Source: Oscillospiraceae bacterium (lineage in GTDB: Bacteria > Bacillota > Clostridia > Oscillospirales > Oscillospiraceae). From it: a stretch of DNA of 47,295 nt. The stretch is from assembly GCA_902791215.1 (NCBI GenBank), contig CADAUZ010000020.1:1-47295 (forward strand). The letters run 5' to 3'. Below are positions 9,025 through 17,457 of this stretch, in pieces (the stretch's first letter is position 1; the number at the start of each line of letters is the position of its first letter). Both the position numbers and the translations under genes were made by a program. Below the pieces are notes generated by a model that was given only the letters and a program-made list of their open reading frames with translations, was not told where the DNA came from and did no database searches.

Positions 9025-9057
9025 CGTGACCTGCCGCAAGGCGGGTCACGTTTTTTT
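9025..9057 (+). terminator. Rho-independent terminator of pckA
   Basis: Stem CGTGACCTGCC / GGCGGGTCACG (one G-T pair) with loop GCAA, followed directly by seven T. Confidence 0.9.
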
Positions 9058-9166
9058 ATTCTTTTTCAATTTGGTATTGTATTATGCTTCTATTTTTTGT
9101 ATTATATAAGAAAAAGTCTGGTTTTCGTATGGGTGATTTTTACATTTATACAATACGGTGAGACAG

Positions 9167-10243
9167 ATGAAACTTTTTCTTGACTTTTTTCGACAAGAGG
9201 TGCCCAAAAGCAGCGGCAGGACCTTCCTGTACTACCGCCAGAGCGTGCGCCTGAACGACCGGATGCTGACCATCTATTTCTTTGTCTCCTTCGTGCTCGT
9301 CTCCTGGGCGGCAAAGCGTCTGTTCTGGCCTCCCGTTCTGTTCCAGGCCGCGCTGCTGCTGAAGTATTACCGGTCGGAGCATATCTCCGCGCGCTTAAAT
9401 CTGCTTCTCAACGCCCTCATCATCTGCGGCTGGACCGTGTGGTATGTGCTCAGCTTCGGCTGGGGCGTCGGCGGGCAGCACATGCTGATCGTGCTGGTGC
9501 TGCTGGTCTTCTTCTGCCTGTATGAGACGCCGGTCATAAAAATCTGCTATCTGTGCCTGCTTCTGGCCCTGCGCATGCTGCTGTTCCACTACACCTCCAT
9601 GCACCCGCCCCGCTATGTCCTCGACAGCTTCAGCCTCTTTCTGATGCAGACGGTCAACTCCGTGTCCGTCTTTTTGATCCTTGCGGGCATGTGCATCGTC
9701 TACAGCGCAAACCTCCAGGAGAAGGAGCGGCAGCTGCTGCTCAACAACGAAAAGCTCCAGCAGGAGGCCGAGACCGATCCCCTCACCGGGCTTATCAACC
9801 GCCGCGGCCTGCACGATATCATGGACAATTTTGTCAGGGACAATCCCGAGGCCATGTACTGCATCGCCATCGCGGACATCGACCTGTTCAAGAGGGTCAA
9901 CGACACCTACGGCCACAACTGCGGCGACTATACTCTGCGGCGGCTGGCCGAGCTCTTCACCGAGAAGGCCGAGGAGAAGTACGCCGTCGGCCGATGGGGC
10001 GGCGAGGAGTTCTGCTTCTTCTTCCCCAATGTGAACATCGATGAGGCGGGCGAGATCATCACGGGGCTGCTGATCGACGTGCGCCGGATGGAGCTGGAAT
10101 ACGAGGGGCATCGTTTTTCCATCACCCTCACCGCCGGAGTGGAGGAGAACGATTACCGCTCCAGCCTGACCGAGCTCATCGAGAGTGCCGACCGGAAGCT
10201 CTACCGCGGCAAGCAGAACGGCCGCAACCAGATCGTGTTTTAA
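9167..10243 (+). CDS. Membrane-bound diguanylate cyclase (GGDEF)
   Basis: Makes the second messenger c-di-GMP from two GTP. The N-terminal half (about 1-185) has five to six hydrophobic segments and no known sensor fold. A short helix (NLQEKERQLLLNNEKLQQEA) then leads into the GGDEF domain from DPLTGLINRRGLHD onward. The active-site loop is intact as RWGGEEFCFF near residue 278. The RxxD inhibitory site expected just before it is missing, so product feedback is probably weak. The ATG at 9167 follows GGTGAG; a GTG at 9158 is in frame but lacks a ribosome binding site. It is a single gene with a terminator; the signal sensed is unknown. Confidence 0.92.
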   Translation: MKLFLDFFRQEVPKSSGRTFLYYRQSVRLNDRMLTIYFFVSFVLVSWAAKRLFWPPVLFQAALLLKYYRSEHISARLNLLLNALIICGWTVWYVLSFGWGVGGQHMLIVLVLLVFFCLYETPVIKICYLCLLLALRMLLFHYTSMHPPRYVLDSFSLFLMQTVNSVSVFLILAGMCIVYSANLQEKERQLLLNNEKLQQEAETDPLTGLINRRGLHDIMDNFVRDNPEAMYCIAIADIDLFKRVNDTYGHNCGDYTLRRLAELFTEKAEEKYAVGRWGGEEFCFFFPNVNIDEAGEIITGLLIDVRRMELEYEGHRFSITLTAGVEENDYRSSLTELIESADRKLYRGKQNGRNQIVF

Positions 10244-10253
10244 GCTTTCATAC

Positions 10254-10282
10254 AGCAGGGGCCAACCGGCCCCTGCTTTTTT
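10254..10282 (+). terminator. Terminator of the GGDEF gene
   Basis: Perfect stem AGCAGGGGCC / GGCCCCTGCT with loop AACC, followed by a T-run. Confidence 0.9.
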
Positions 10283-10302
10283 GTTTTTTCCCAACGCAAA
10301 AT

Positions 10303-10331
10303 GACCGCCCGGCGAATATCGCCGGGCGGTC
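10303..10331 (-). terminator. Terminator of ftsZ
   Basis: Perfect 13-bp stem GACCGCCCGGCGA / TCGCCGGGCGGTC with a 3-nt loop, followed on the minus strand by ATTTTGCG. It closes the dcw region. Confidence 0.8.
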
Positions 10332-10350
10332 AGGAGGACGGAGAAATAGC

Positions 10351-11562
10351 TTATTTGTTGTTGAAAATCTTGAAGATGCTGTCGAAGGGGTCTTCATCCG
10401 TGCCGGACTTTGTGCCCTGGGCCGGAGCCTGGGCCGCGGGAGCGGCAGGCTGCGCTGCGGGCTGGGCCGCGGCGGCCTTCTCGGCAGCGCCGGTGAAAAG
10501 GCCCTGGGGTCTCTCACGGTTCGAGGCGGGACGCACGGGCGTGAAGGCGGGAGCGTTCACGGGCTGTGCGGGGATCTGCACCTCTACGCCTGCCTCGGCG
10601 TTGAGCGTTGCGTCCTCAAAGCCGGTGGCGATGACGGTGACGCGGATCTCATCCTCGAGCGTGTCGTCGAAGGTTGCGCCGAAGATGATGTTGGCCTCGG
10701 GATGCGCGGCCTCCTGGACGAGGCTCGCGGCGGTCTCGACATCCTCAAGATCCATGTCGGCGGAGCCGGTGATGTTGATGAGCACGCCGCGCGCGCCGTT
10801 GATAGAGGTCTCCATCAGCGGGCTTGCAACGGCCATGCGGGCGGCCTCCTCGGCCTTGCCCTTGCCGGCGGCACGGCCCACGCCCATGTGGGCAAAGCCG
10901 GCGTTCTTCATGATGCAGGTGACATCGGCAAAGTCCAGGTTAATGAAGCCGGTGTTTTTAATCAGGTCGGAGATGCTGGTGACGGCCTGGAGCAGCACGT
11001 CGTCCGCGATCTCAAAGGCGTTTGCCAAAGTAACCTTCTGGTCGGTGGCAAATTTCAGACGGTCGTTGGGGATGATGAGCAGGGAGTCGACCCGGCCGAG
11101 CAGCTCCTTGATACCGGCGTTTGCCTGATCCATGCGGCGCTTGCCCTCGAACTTGAAGGGTTTGGTCACGACGCCGACGGTCAGCAGGCCCGCGTCGCGC
11201 GCGATCTCAGCCACAATAGGTGCCGCGCCCGTACCGGTGCCGCCGCCCATGCCGCAGGTGATGAAAGCCATGTCGGCGTTTTCGAGCGCCTTGGCGATAT
11301 TGTTGCGGCTCTCCTCCGCGGAGCGCTTGCCGATCTCGGGATCGGAGCCTGCGCCCTGGCCGCGGGTGGTCTTCTCGCCGATCTGGATCTTCTGATCCGC
11401 GTTGGAGACGGCCAGCGCCTGCTTGTCTGTATTGACGGCGATAAACTCGACGCCCTGGGTCCCCGCCTTGACCATGCGGTTGACCACGTTATTGCCGGCG
11501 CCGCCGATGCCAATGACCTTTATATTGACAACATTTTCCGGTACTTCGGCTTTAAAATCCAT
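10351..11562 (-). CDS. ftsZ: Cell division GTPase FtsZ
   Basis: Tubulin homologue that forms the cytokinetic ring. The 403-residue protein shows the nucleotide-binding IGVGGAGNNVVNRM-like start (here IGIGGAGNNVVNRM), the tubulin signature GGGTGTGAAP near residue 108 and the T7-loop region NLDFADV. A long Ala/Pro/Gln linker follows the GTPase. The C-terminal peptide is DPFDSIFKIFNNK, unlike the usual DIPxFLR tail that binds FtsA. No ftsA is present here, so the partner may be SepF or another protein. A GGAGG site precedes the ATG, and its own promoter lies at 11629-11657. Confidence 0.97.
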   Translation of the reverse strand: MDFKAEVPENVVNIKVIGIGGAGNNVVNRMVKAGTQGVEFIAVNTDKQALAVSNADQKIQIGEKTTRGQGAGSDPEIGKRSAEESRNNIAKALENADMAFITCGMGGGTGTGAAPIVAEIARDAGLLTVGVVTKPFKFEGKRRMDQANAGIKELLGRVDSLLIIPNDRLKFATDQKVTLANAFEIADDVLLQAVTSISDLIKNTGFINLDFADVTCIMKNAGFAHMGVGRAAGKGKAEEAARMAVASPLMETSINGARGVLINITGSADMDLEDVETAASLVQEAAHPEANIIFGATFDDTLEDEIRVTVIATGFEDATLNAEAGVEVQIPAQPVNAPAFTPVRPASNRERPQGLFTGAAEKAAAAQPAAQPAAPAAQAPAQGTKSGTDEDPFDSIFKIFNNK

Positions 11563-11628
11563 AGAACTGCCTCCAATCTATTGTTAACGCGTAAATTACA
11601 AATTCTTTTCACTTTGTCTACAGTCGGT

Positions 11629-11657
11629 ATTTTATTACATTTCCCCGCTGTAGTCAA
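11629..11657 (-). promoter_or_regulatory. Sigma-A promoter of ftsZ
   Basis: Minus strand -35 TTGACT (11652-11657), 17-nt spacer, -10 TAAAAT (11629-11634). It lies in the divIB-ftsZ gap and gives ftsZ independent expression with a leader of about 60 nt. Confidence 0.75.
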
Positions 11658-11708
11658 GTGCAAATTTTAATTTTCCGAAAACTTTTGTAAATGATTTGTA
11701 ATTTGCGC

Positions 11709-12491
11709 TCAGGTTGGGCTGAAATGCGCGGTGTTTCCGTCGCTTACATTGATTATTCCCACATCTCCCTCCAATAATTGCGAGAGTACGGAAATCAGCA
11801 TGCCGAATTTATATTCGACGTTATTGCCGTTACCGATGCGCACGACGTATTTGTTGTCCAGCGTAAACTCGACATTGTTCACATCGGAAAAATCCACGCG
11901 CCCGACGCGGGTGTAGAGGCCGCGGCCTTCGAGCTGATCGAGCACCTCGGCGATGAAATTCACGATGCGCTCGTCCCCGTCCGCGGTCTGGAGCGGCTCG
12001 CCGATCATGAGGGTGCCCGGGGAGATGCCGAGGATAGGGATGAGGCCCTGCAGCTCGTCGTCGTTTGCCTTGCCGAGGACCTTGCAGTTATGGTCGATGG
12101 TCCAGTTCTCCTCGCCGAGGACGATGTAAGCCAGGGCCTGGCTTTCGGACACGGTGATGATGACGCGGTTGGGAAGGCTGCGCTCGACGCTGACCTCGTC
12201 GATATACGGCAGCTTTGCGAAAACGCGGCTCAGGGCGGCAAACCTGTCGAAGAAAAACAGGTTGTCGCCCTCCTCGATATCAATGGCGCGGATGATCTCC
12301 TCGTCGGTATAGTGGGTGTTGCCGCGCACCTGAATGTCCGACACGCGGAAGAAGACGCTCATCACAAAGATGACCGACACGATGACCAGAAAGAACATGA
12401 TCGGGCCGCTCACGCTGGCCGTGAGCTCTCGGAAGCTAAAGCCCTCCTCGTCATTTTGGCGCGCTCTTCTTTTCAGCAGATTCCTTGCCAT
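11709..12491 (-). CDS. divIB: Cell division protein FtsQ/DivIB
   Basis: Single-pass membrane protein of the divisome core (FtsQLB). A basic cytoplasmic tail (KRRAR) is followed by one hydrophobic segment (IMFFLVIVSVIFVMSVFF). A POTRA domain then starts at VSDIQVRGNTHYTDEEII, and the beta domain with VERSLPNRVIITVSE follows. Length 260 is normal. It sits between murA and ftsZ, 12 nt after the murA stop, in the expected order of Gram-positive dcw clusters. Confidence 0.92.
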   Translation of the reverse strand: MARNLLKRRARQNDEEGFSFRELTASVSGPIMFFLVIVSVIFVMSVFFRVSDIQVRGNTHYTDEEIIRAIDIEEGDNLFFFDRFAALSRVFAKLPYIDEVSVERSLPNRVIITVSESQALAYIVLGEENWTIDHNCKVLGKANDDELQGLIPILGISPGTLMIGEPLQTADGDERIVNFIAEVLDQLEGRGLYTRVGRVDFSDVNNVEFTLDNKYVVRIGNGNNVEYKFGMLISVLSQLLEGDVGIINVSDGNTAHFSPT

Positions 12492-12503
12492 ATTGTTATC
12501 CTT

Positions 12504-13766
12504 TCAAACGTATGATTGATCCAGGCAGATGTCCGCGCCCAGGGCGCGAAGGCGTGTATCGAAGCGCTCGTAGCCCCGGCGGATGTGGCCCGTGTCATAG
12601 ACCAGGGTCTCCCCCTCGGCGCTGAGGCCCGCCACGATCATGGCCGCCCCGCCGCGCAGGTCGGTGGCGCTGAGTACCGTGCCCCTGAGACTGTCCACGC
12701 CCCGGATCTCGGCGGTCCGGTCACGCAGCGTGATGTCCGCGCCGAGGCGCACAAGCTCCGGCACCTGGCGGAAGCGGTTTTCAAAGATGGTCTCGCGGAT
12801 CACGGTGCGGCCCTTCGCCTTCAAAAGCGCCGCCATCAAAACCGGCTGGGCGTCGGTGGGAAAGCCGGGATAAGGCTCGGTGCTTATCTCCCCCACCGCG
12901 TGCAGCTTTCCGCCGGAGCGCAGCCACACGCTGCGGTTTTGGCACATTATATCACAGCCCGCCTGTTTTAGGAAGTGGAGAACCGTAGAAAAATGCCCGG
13001 GCTCCACGCCCCGCAGCTCCACGCTGCCCCCGCAGGCCGCCGCAGCGCAGGCCACGGTCGCGGCCACGATGCGATCCGAGAGGATGCGGTGCTCGATGTG
13101 CCGCACGGGGCGGCGCTGCCCGATCACAATCGTGTCTGTTCCCGCGCCGTGCACCTCGCAGCCCATGCGCCTCAGATAGTCCTGCAGCGCCCCGATCTCC
13201 GGCTCGCGGGCGGCGCCGCGGATAACAGTCTCCCCTCTCGCCGCGGTGGCGGCCAGCATGATGTTCTCGGTCGCGCCGACGCTCGGAAAGGGCAGGGCGA
13301 TCTCCGTCCCGCGCATGTCCCCTGCCCGGCAGATGATCTCGCCGCCGCTGTCGTCGATCTCGGCGCCGAGCCTGCGCAAAGCGTCCAGGTGCAGGTCGAT
13401 GGGGCGCTTTCCGAGCTGGCAGCCGCCCGGCGGGCTCAGCCGCGCCTCGCCGCAGCGGGCCAGCAGCGCCCCCATGAAGATCACCGACGAGCGCATTTCC
13501 AGCATCAGCTTGTGCGGGATGGAGCAGTTCGTCACGCCGTTTGCATTTATGTAAACCTCATTGTCCCGCTGCTCGGCCACGCAGCCGAGGTGGCGCAGGA
13601 TGCGCAGCGCGGCGTCGATGTCCTTCAGCTGCGGCACGTTATGCAGCTCTGACTCGGCGGGGCCGAGGATGGAGGCCGCCAGGATGGGGAGAGAGGCGTT
13701 TTTCGAGCCCTGCACAACGCACACGCCCGCAAGCTTTTTCCCGCCCCTGATTCGCCAGATGTCCAT
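12504..13766 (-). CDS. murA: UDP-N-acetylglucosamine 1-carboxyvinyltransferase MurA
   Basis: Transfers enolpyruvate from PEP to UDP-GlcNAc, the first committed step of peptidoglycan synthesis in the cytoplasm. The substrate-binding QGSKNASLPILAASIL is at the N-terminus, and the catalytic Cys, target of fosfomycin, is intact in PGGCQLGKRPIDLH near residue 116. The ATG at 13766 is chosen because GGGGGG lies just upstream; the in-frame ATG at 13784 overlaps that site. It is separated from murG by a repeat array, which may insulate or reduce expression. Clostridia often carry two MurA copies; which this is cannot be told. Confidence 0.95.
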   Translation of the reverse strand: MDIWRIRGGKKLAGVCVVQGSKNASLPILAASILGPAESELHNVPQLKDIDAALRILRHLGCVAEQRDNEVYINANGVTNCSIPHKLMLEMRSSVIFMGALLARCGEARLSPPGGCQLGKRPIDLHLDALRRLGAEIDDSGGEIICRAGDMRGTEIALPFPSVGATENIMLAATAARGETVIRGAAREPEIGALQDYLRRMGCEVHGAGTDTIVIGQRRPVRHIEHRILSDRIVAATVACAAAACGGSVELRGVEPGHFSTVLHFLKQAGCDIMCQNRSVWLRSGGKLHAVGEISTEPYPGFPTDAQPVLMAALLKAKGRTVIRETIFENRFRQVPELVRLGADITLRDRTAEIRGVDSLRGTVLSATDLRGGAAMIVAGLSAEGETLVYDTGHIRRGYERFDTRLRALGADICLDQSYV

Positions 13767-13829
13767 AAAAAAGTCCCCCCGCATTTGGAATCAGTCCAGT
13801 CTATGCGGAGGGGCGGTTTTTTGTTATCG

Positions 13830-14102
13830 AACCCTCTCCGTCACGGCGCTTGCGTGAGACGCGCCGTGCCACCTCCCCCAAAGGGGGGAGGCAGGGAAAG
13901 AGTCGGTTAAAACTGGGCTCCCCCAAAGGGGGGAGGCAAGGAAAGAGTCGGGAAAACCTGGCTCCCCCTTTGGGGGAGGCAAGGAAAGAGTCGGGAAAAC
14001 CTGGCTCCCCCTTTGGGGGAGGCAAGGAAAGAGTCGGGAAAACCTGGCTCCCCCTTTGGGGGAGCTGGCACCAGTGAGCACACTGGTGACTGAGAGGGCT
14101 CC
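13830..14102. repeat. GC-rich repeat copy 4, expanded into five tandem units
   Basis: Fills the murG-murA gap (13785-14102, no gene). The ends are CCCTCTCCGTCACG and CTGGTGACTGAGAGGG, with arms GTGCTCACTGGTGxxx-like and GGCGCTTGCGTGAGACGCGCC. Inside, a unit starting CTCCCCC(A/T)... and ending before the next begins at 13873, 13918, 13962, 14005 and 14048, so the period is 45, 44, 43 and 43 bp. Each unit is a CTCCCCC/GGGGGAG hairpin plus AAGGAAAGAGTCGGGAAAAC. The period is not a multiple of three, and units are nearly identical, so this is neither coding nor CRISPR. Confidence 0.85.
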
Positions 14103-15218
14103 TTATGCCCTGCACACATCCAATATGATCCCCACGATACGCTCACAGGCGTCGGGGACGGCGAGGGTGCGCATGGCAGAGCTCATGCTTTGAAGTCGCT
14201 TCTCGTCGGCAAGGAGGGTCTGTACCTCTTGCAGCAGGGAGTCTGCGTCGAACTCACCCTCGAGCAGGACCACCGCGCCGCCTGCGTGCTCGAGGACGCG
14301 GGCGTTTTTCTCCTGGTGGTTGTTGGTCACGTTCGGGCTCGGCACCATGACGGCCGGTTTTCCCATGTAGCTCAGCTCGGAGATCGTCGAGGCTCCGGCG
14401 CGGCACAGAATGAGATCCGCCGCCGCCATGAGGCGGGGCATGTCGTGGATGTACTCGCGCAGCTCGACGCCGCATTCCTCCAGCGCCTTGTCCCTGAGCT
14501 TCTCGGTCAGGCGCGGATAGTAGAGGCTGCCGGAGGCGTGGATGAGGCGAAAGCCCTGACTGCCGTCGAGCTTTTCCATCATCTCGCCCATGACCTTGTT
14601 CATGTGCTCGGCGCCGAGGGAGCCCCAGACCGACAGCACCAGCTTCTCGCCGGGCTTTAAGCCCAGCTCGTCTCTCGCGCCCTCTCTGGTCACAAGGTCA
14701 AACTCCCCGCGCACGGGCGTCCCCGTCACGGTGACGCGCTCGGGGTGGCGGTAATATTGGCGGCTTTCCTCAAAGCCCAGCATCACGCGGTCGACCTTGT
14801 CCGCGAGAAGCTTTGTGGTGAGGCCCGGGACGGCGTTGCTCTCGTGTACGAAGGTGGGTATGTGCAGCTCGTGGGCCGCCGAGAGCACCGGATAGCAGAT
14901 ATAGCCGCCGGTGCCGATGACGGCGTCGGCCCCAAAGTCGCGGATGATCTTTTTCGCCTCGCGGGTCGAGCGCGCCACATTGCGGATCGTCTCGAGGTTC
15001 TGCGCGATGGCGTGCAGATCATAACCGCGCACGATGTAAGTCATGTCAAGGCCACGGATCACATAGCCCGCGCGCGGGACAAGCTGCATCTCCATCTTGC
15101 CGTTGACGCCGATGAAGAGGAATTGGCTGTCGGGCATGAGCTCCCTGAGTCTGCCCGCGACTGCCAGGGCGGGGTTAATGTGTCCGGCGGTACCGCCGCA
15201 GGTGAAGACGAATTTCAT
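14103..15218 (-). CDS. murG: UDP-GlcNAc transferase MurG
   Basis: Adds GlcNAc to lipid I to form lipid II on the inner face of the membrane. The 371-residue GT-B enzyme begins FVFTCGGTAGHINPALA, the glycine-rich loop that binds diphosphate. The C-terminal domain has VWGSLGAEHMN, and the UDP-GlcNAc site is CRAGASTISELSYMGKPAVMVPSP. It follows ftsW with a 21-nt gap, with AAGGAAA upstream of the ATG. It belongs to the dcw operon. Confidence 0.96.
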   Translation of the reverse strand: MKFVFTCGGTAGHINPALAVAGRLRELMPDSQFLFIGVNGKMEMQLVPRAGYVIRGLDMTYIVRGYDLHAIAQNLETIRNVARSTREAKKIIRDFGADAVIGTGGYICYPVLSAAHELHIPTFVHESNAVPGLTTKLLADKVDRVMLGFEESRQYYRHPERVTVTGTPVRGEFDLVTREGARDELGLKPGEKLVLSVWGSLGAEHMNKVMGEMMEKLDGSQGFRLIHASGSLYYPRLTEKLRDKALEECGVELREYIHDMPRLMAAADLILCRAGASTISELSYMGKPAVMVPSPNVTNNHQEKNARVLEHAGGAVVLLEGEFDADSLLQEVQTLLADEKRLQSMSSAMRTLAVPDACERIVGIILDVCRA

Positions 15219-15239
15219 ATAGCTTGATTTCCTTTCTGT

Positions 15240-16397
15240 CTAATGGACGGGAACGTCCCGCGACGCGCTGAGCACGATGCCGAGCTCAAAAAGCTGGATC
15301 AGCAGCGCCGTGCCGCCGTAGCTGAACATGGGCAGCGAGATGCCGGTGCAGGGCACCAGGTTCGTCACCACCGCCACGTTCAGGAAAACCTGGATGGCAA
15401 GCAGGCTCGTCACGCCGCCAACCACAAGGAAGCTGAAGCGGTCCCGGCAGTGCATGGCGATCCAGTAGCCGCGCAGGATGAGCAGGGCAAAGAGGCACAA
15501 TATCAGCGCCGCGCCGATGAAGCCCAGCTCCTCGCACACGACGGAGAAGATGAAGTCGTTGTGTTCCTCCGGCAGGTATAAAAACTTCTGGCGGCTGCCC
15601 CCGAGGCCGAGGCCGCTCAAACCGCCCGAGCCGATGGTGTACAGGGACTGGACGATCTGATAGCCCTGGTCGGAGCTGTCGCCGAAGGGGTCGCGCCAGC
15701 TGTTGATGCGCGAGGAGGCGTAGGGAAAAAGCGTGAGCAAGAGCGCAATGCCCGTGCCGGCAGCGCCGAAAGCCCCCACGAACCAGAAAAGCCTCACCCC
15801 GCCGAGGAAGAGCATCACGGCCCCGATGGCGAGGATAATAATGGAGGCGGAGAAGTGCGGCTCGAGTACCAGAAGCCCGATGATGGCCCCGAGGATACCC
15901 GCAAAGGGCAGGATGCCATAGCGAAACGTGCGCATCCGTGCCCGGTAGCGGCAAATGAGCGCCGAGAAGGATAAAATCACCGCGAGCTTTGCAAGCTCCG
16001 ACGGCTGGAGCGTGAGGCCCCCTACCCCGAGCCAGCGCCTGGAGCCGTTGGCCTTCACGCCGATGACCGGCACCAGCATCAAGAGCACCAGCGTAAAGCC
16101 GAGAAAGGCGAAGGCGCAGCGGCGGTATACCGCCATCGGCACGCGCGAGGCAAAGAGCATCGCCGCGACGCCGAGCAGGGCGAAGACTAGCTGCCGGACA
16201 AAGTAATACGCGGCGTTTCCGCCGGTGACATGACCCGGATCGTACCAGGCGCGCGGGTAGCTTGCCGAGAGGACCATCACCACTCCGGCCACGAGCAGCA
16301 GCAGCGTGAGGGTAAAGAAGGGCCCGTCAAAGTGCGGCCTGCGCGTTGTCTCCGGGGTATCTTGAAGGCCGGTGAGGCGGGCGCTGTCGTAACGCAT
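15240..16397 (-). CDS. ftsW: SEDS peptidoglycan polymerase FtsW (SpoVE-like)
   Basis: Polytopic membrane glycosyltransferase that polymerises lipid II at the septum together with a class B PBP. The 385-residue protein has about ten hydrophobic segments. SEDS motifs are GVKANGSRRWLGVGGLTLQPSELAKL in the first half (seen in parts) and the C-terminal TGISLPMFSYGGTALL. The N-terminal cytoplasmic tail is about 25 residues. In spore formers this position holds ftsW or spoVE; the two cannot be separated here. It lies between mraY and murG, where murD would normally be. Confidence 0.93.
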   Translation of the reverse strand: MRYDSARLTGLQDTPETTRRPHFDGPFFTLTLLLLVAGVVMVLSASYPRAWYDPGHVTGGNAAYYFVRQLVFALLGVAAMLFASRVPMAVYRRCAFAFLGFTLVLLMLVPVIGVKANGSRRWLGVGGLTLQPSELAKLAVILSFSALICRYRARMRTFRYGILPFAGILGAIIGLLVLEPHFSASIIILAIGAVMLFLGGVRLFWFVGAFGAAGTGIALLLTLFPYASSRINSWRDPFGDSSDQGYQIVQSLYTIGSGGLSGLGLGGSRQKFLYLPEEHNDFIFSVVCEELGFIGAALILCLFALLILRGYWIAMHCRDRFSFLVVGGVTSLLAIQVFLNVAVVTNLVPCTGISLPMFSYGGTALLIQLFELGIVLSASRDVPVH

Positions 16398-16422
16398 ATT
16401 CCCACCTCCCCGGCCTCAAAGC

Positions 16423-17433
16423 TTAATAGGGGTAACGCTGATACACCCCTATAAAGGATATGATCGCCATGACAAGAGATATTCCGGTAAAGAGGAAAAA
16501 GAGTTCTTTTTCCTTCCACTTTTTTCCCGTCCATCCGCCCATTTCCAAATGATGGTGGAAGGGCGCCATCTTGAACACGCGCTTGCCGTGGCTGAGCTTA
16601 AAGTAGCCCACCTGGATGATGTCGGACAGGGTCTCGATGATGAAGACAAAGCCCAGGGTAATGAGGACAAGCGGCATGTCGTAGGCAAAGGCCAGGGCCG
16701 CGATCGCCCCGCCGAGGAAGAGGGAGCCGGTGTCGCCCATGAAGCACTTGGCGGGATTAAAGTTATAGATAAGGAATCCGCAAAGCCCGCCCACCATGGC
16801 GGAGGCGAAGATGCCGAGCTCCTGGTAGCGCCTGCCCCAGGCGATGGACACCGCCACGAAGAAGAGGAACACCGGCAGGCTCGTTCCGGTGGCAAGGCCG
16901 TCTACTCCGTCGGTAATGTTGACGGCGTTGACCGTGCCGACGATGACAAACACGGCAAACACCAGATACAGCCACTCGGGCATATACACCACGCGGTGGG
17001 AGAAGGGCACATAGAGGTGCGGGTGCACAAAGCCGATCTGCCGCATGATGAGGATGAAGACCAGCGCGGCGGCGAGCTGCAGGAGGAACTTGCTGCGGCT
17101 GCTCAGGCCCATGTTCTCCTTTTTCTTGAGCTTTTCCCAGTCGTCCAGAAATCCGATCAGGCCGAACACGCAGGCAAAGAGCAGCACGAAGATATGCTCA
17201 AACCTGCCGTGGAGCATCCCGTCCGCGCCCACCGTGAGGCACACCAGGATCGCCCCGAGAATGAACATCACGCCGCCCATGGTGGGCGTGCCCGCCTTGG
17301 ACTTGTGCCAGTCCACCTGGCTCTTGATCTGCTGGCCGGCCTTCTGGCGGCGCAGCCAGGGCACGTAATATTTTCCGAACGCGCTGACGAACAGAAACGC
17401 CAGCACAAAGGAGGTTATCAGCTTAATGGTCAT
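16423..17433 (-). CDS. mraY: Phospho-MurNAc-pentapeptide translocase MraY
   Basis: Makes lipid I by linking phospho-MurNAc-pentapeptide to undecaprenyl phosphate. The 336-residue protein has ten hydrophobic segments. Active-site features are GTPTMGGVMFI, the Asp-rich loop GFLDDWEKLKKK, the NAVNITDGVDGLATG loop and the HHHLEMGGW motif near the C-terminus. It directly follows murE, so murF, the usual neighbour, is missing. It lies 24 nt downstream of the murE stop. Confidence 0.96.
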   Translation of the reverse strand: MTIKLITSFVLAFLFVSAFGKYYVPWLRRQKAGQQIKSQVDWHKSKAGTPTMGGVMFILGAILVCLTVGADGMLHGRFEHIFVLLFACVFGLIGFLDDWEKLKKKENMGLSSRSKFLLQLAAALVFILIMRQIGFVHPHLYVPFSHRVVYMPEWLYLVFAVFVIVGTVNAVNITDGVDGLATGTSLPVFLFFVAVSIAWGRRYQELGIFASAMVGGLCGFLIYNFNPAKCFMGDTGSLFLGGAIAALAFAYDMPLVLITLGFVFIIETLSDIIQVGYFKLSHGKRVFKMAPFHHHLEMGGWTGKKWKEKELFFLFTGISLVMAIISFIGVYQRYPY

Positions 17434-17457
17434 ACCAGTCTCCGTTGTTCCGAGGGC

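Noticed and set aside
13873-14090. CRISPR-like array
   Set aside because: The 43-45-bp units are nearly identical along their whole length, with no unique spacers, and no cas genes are present.
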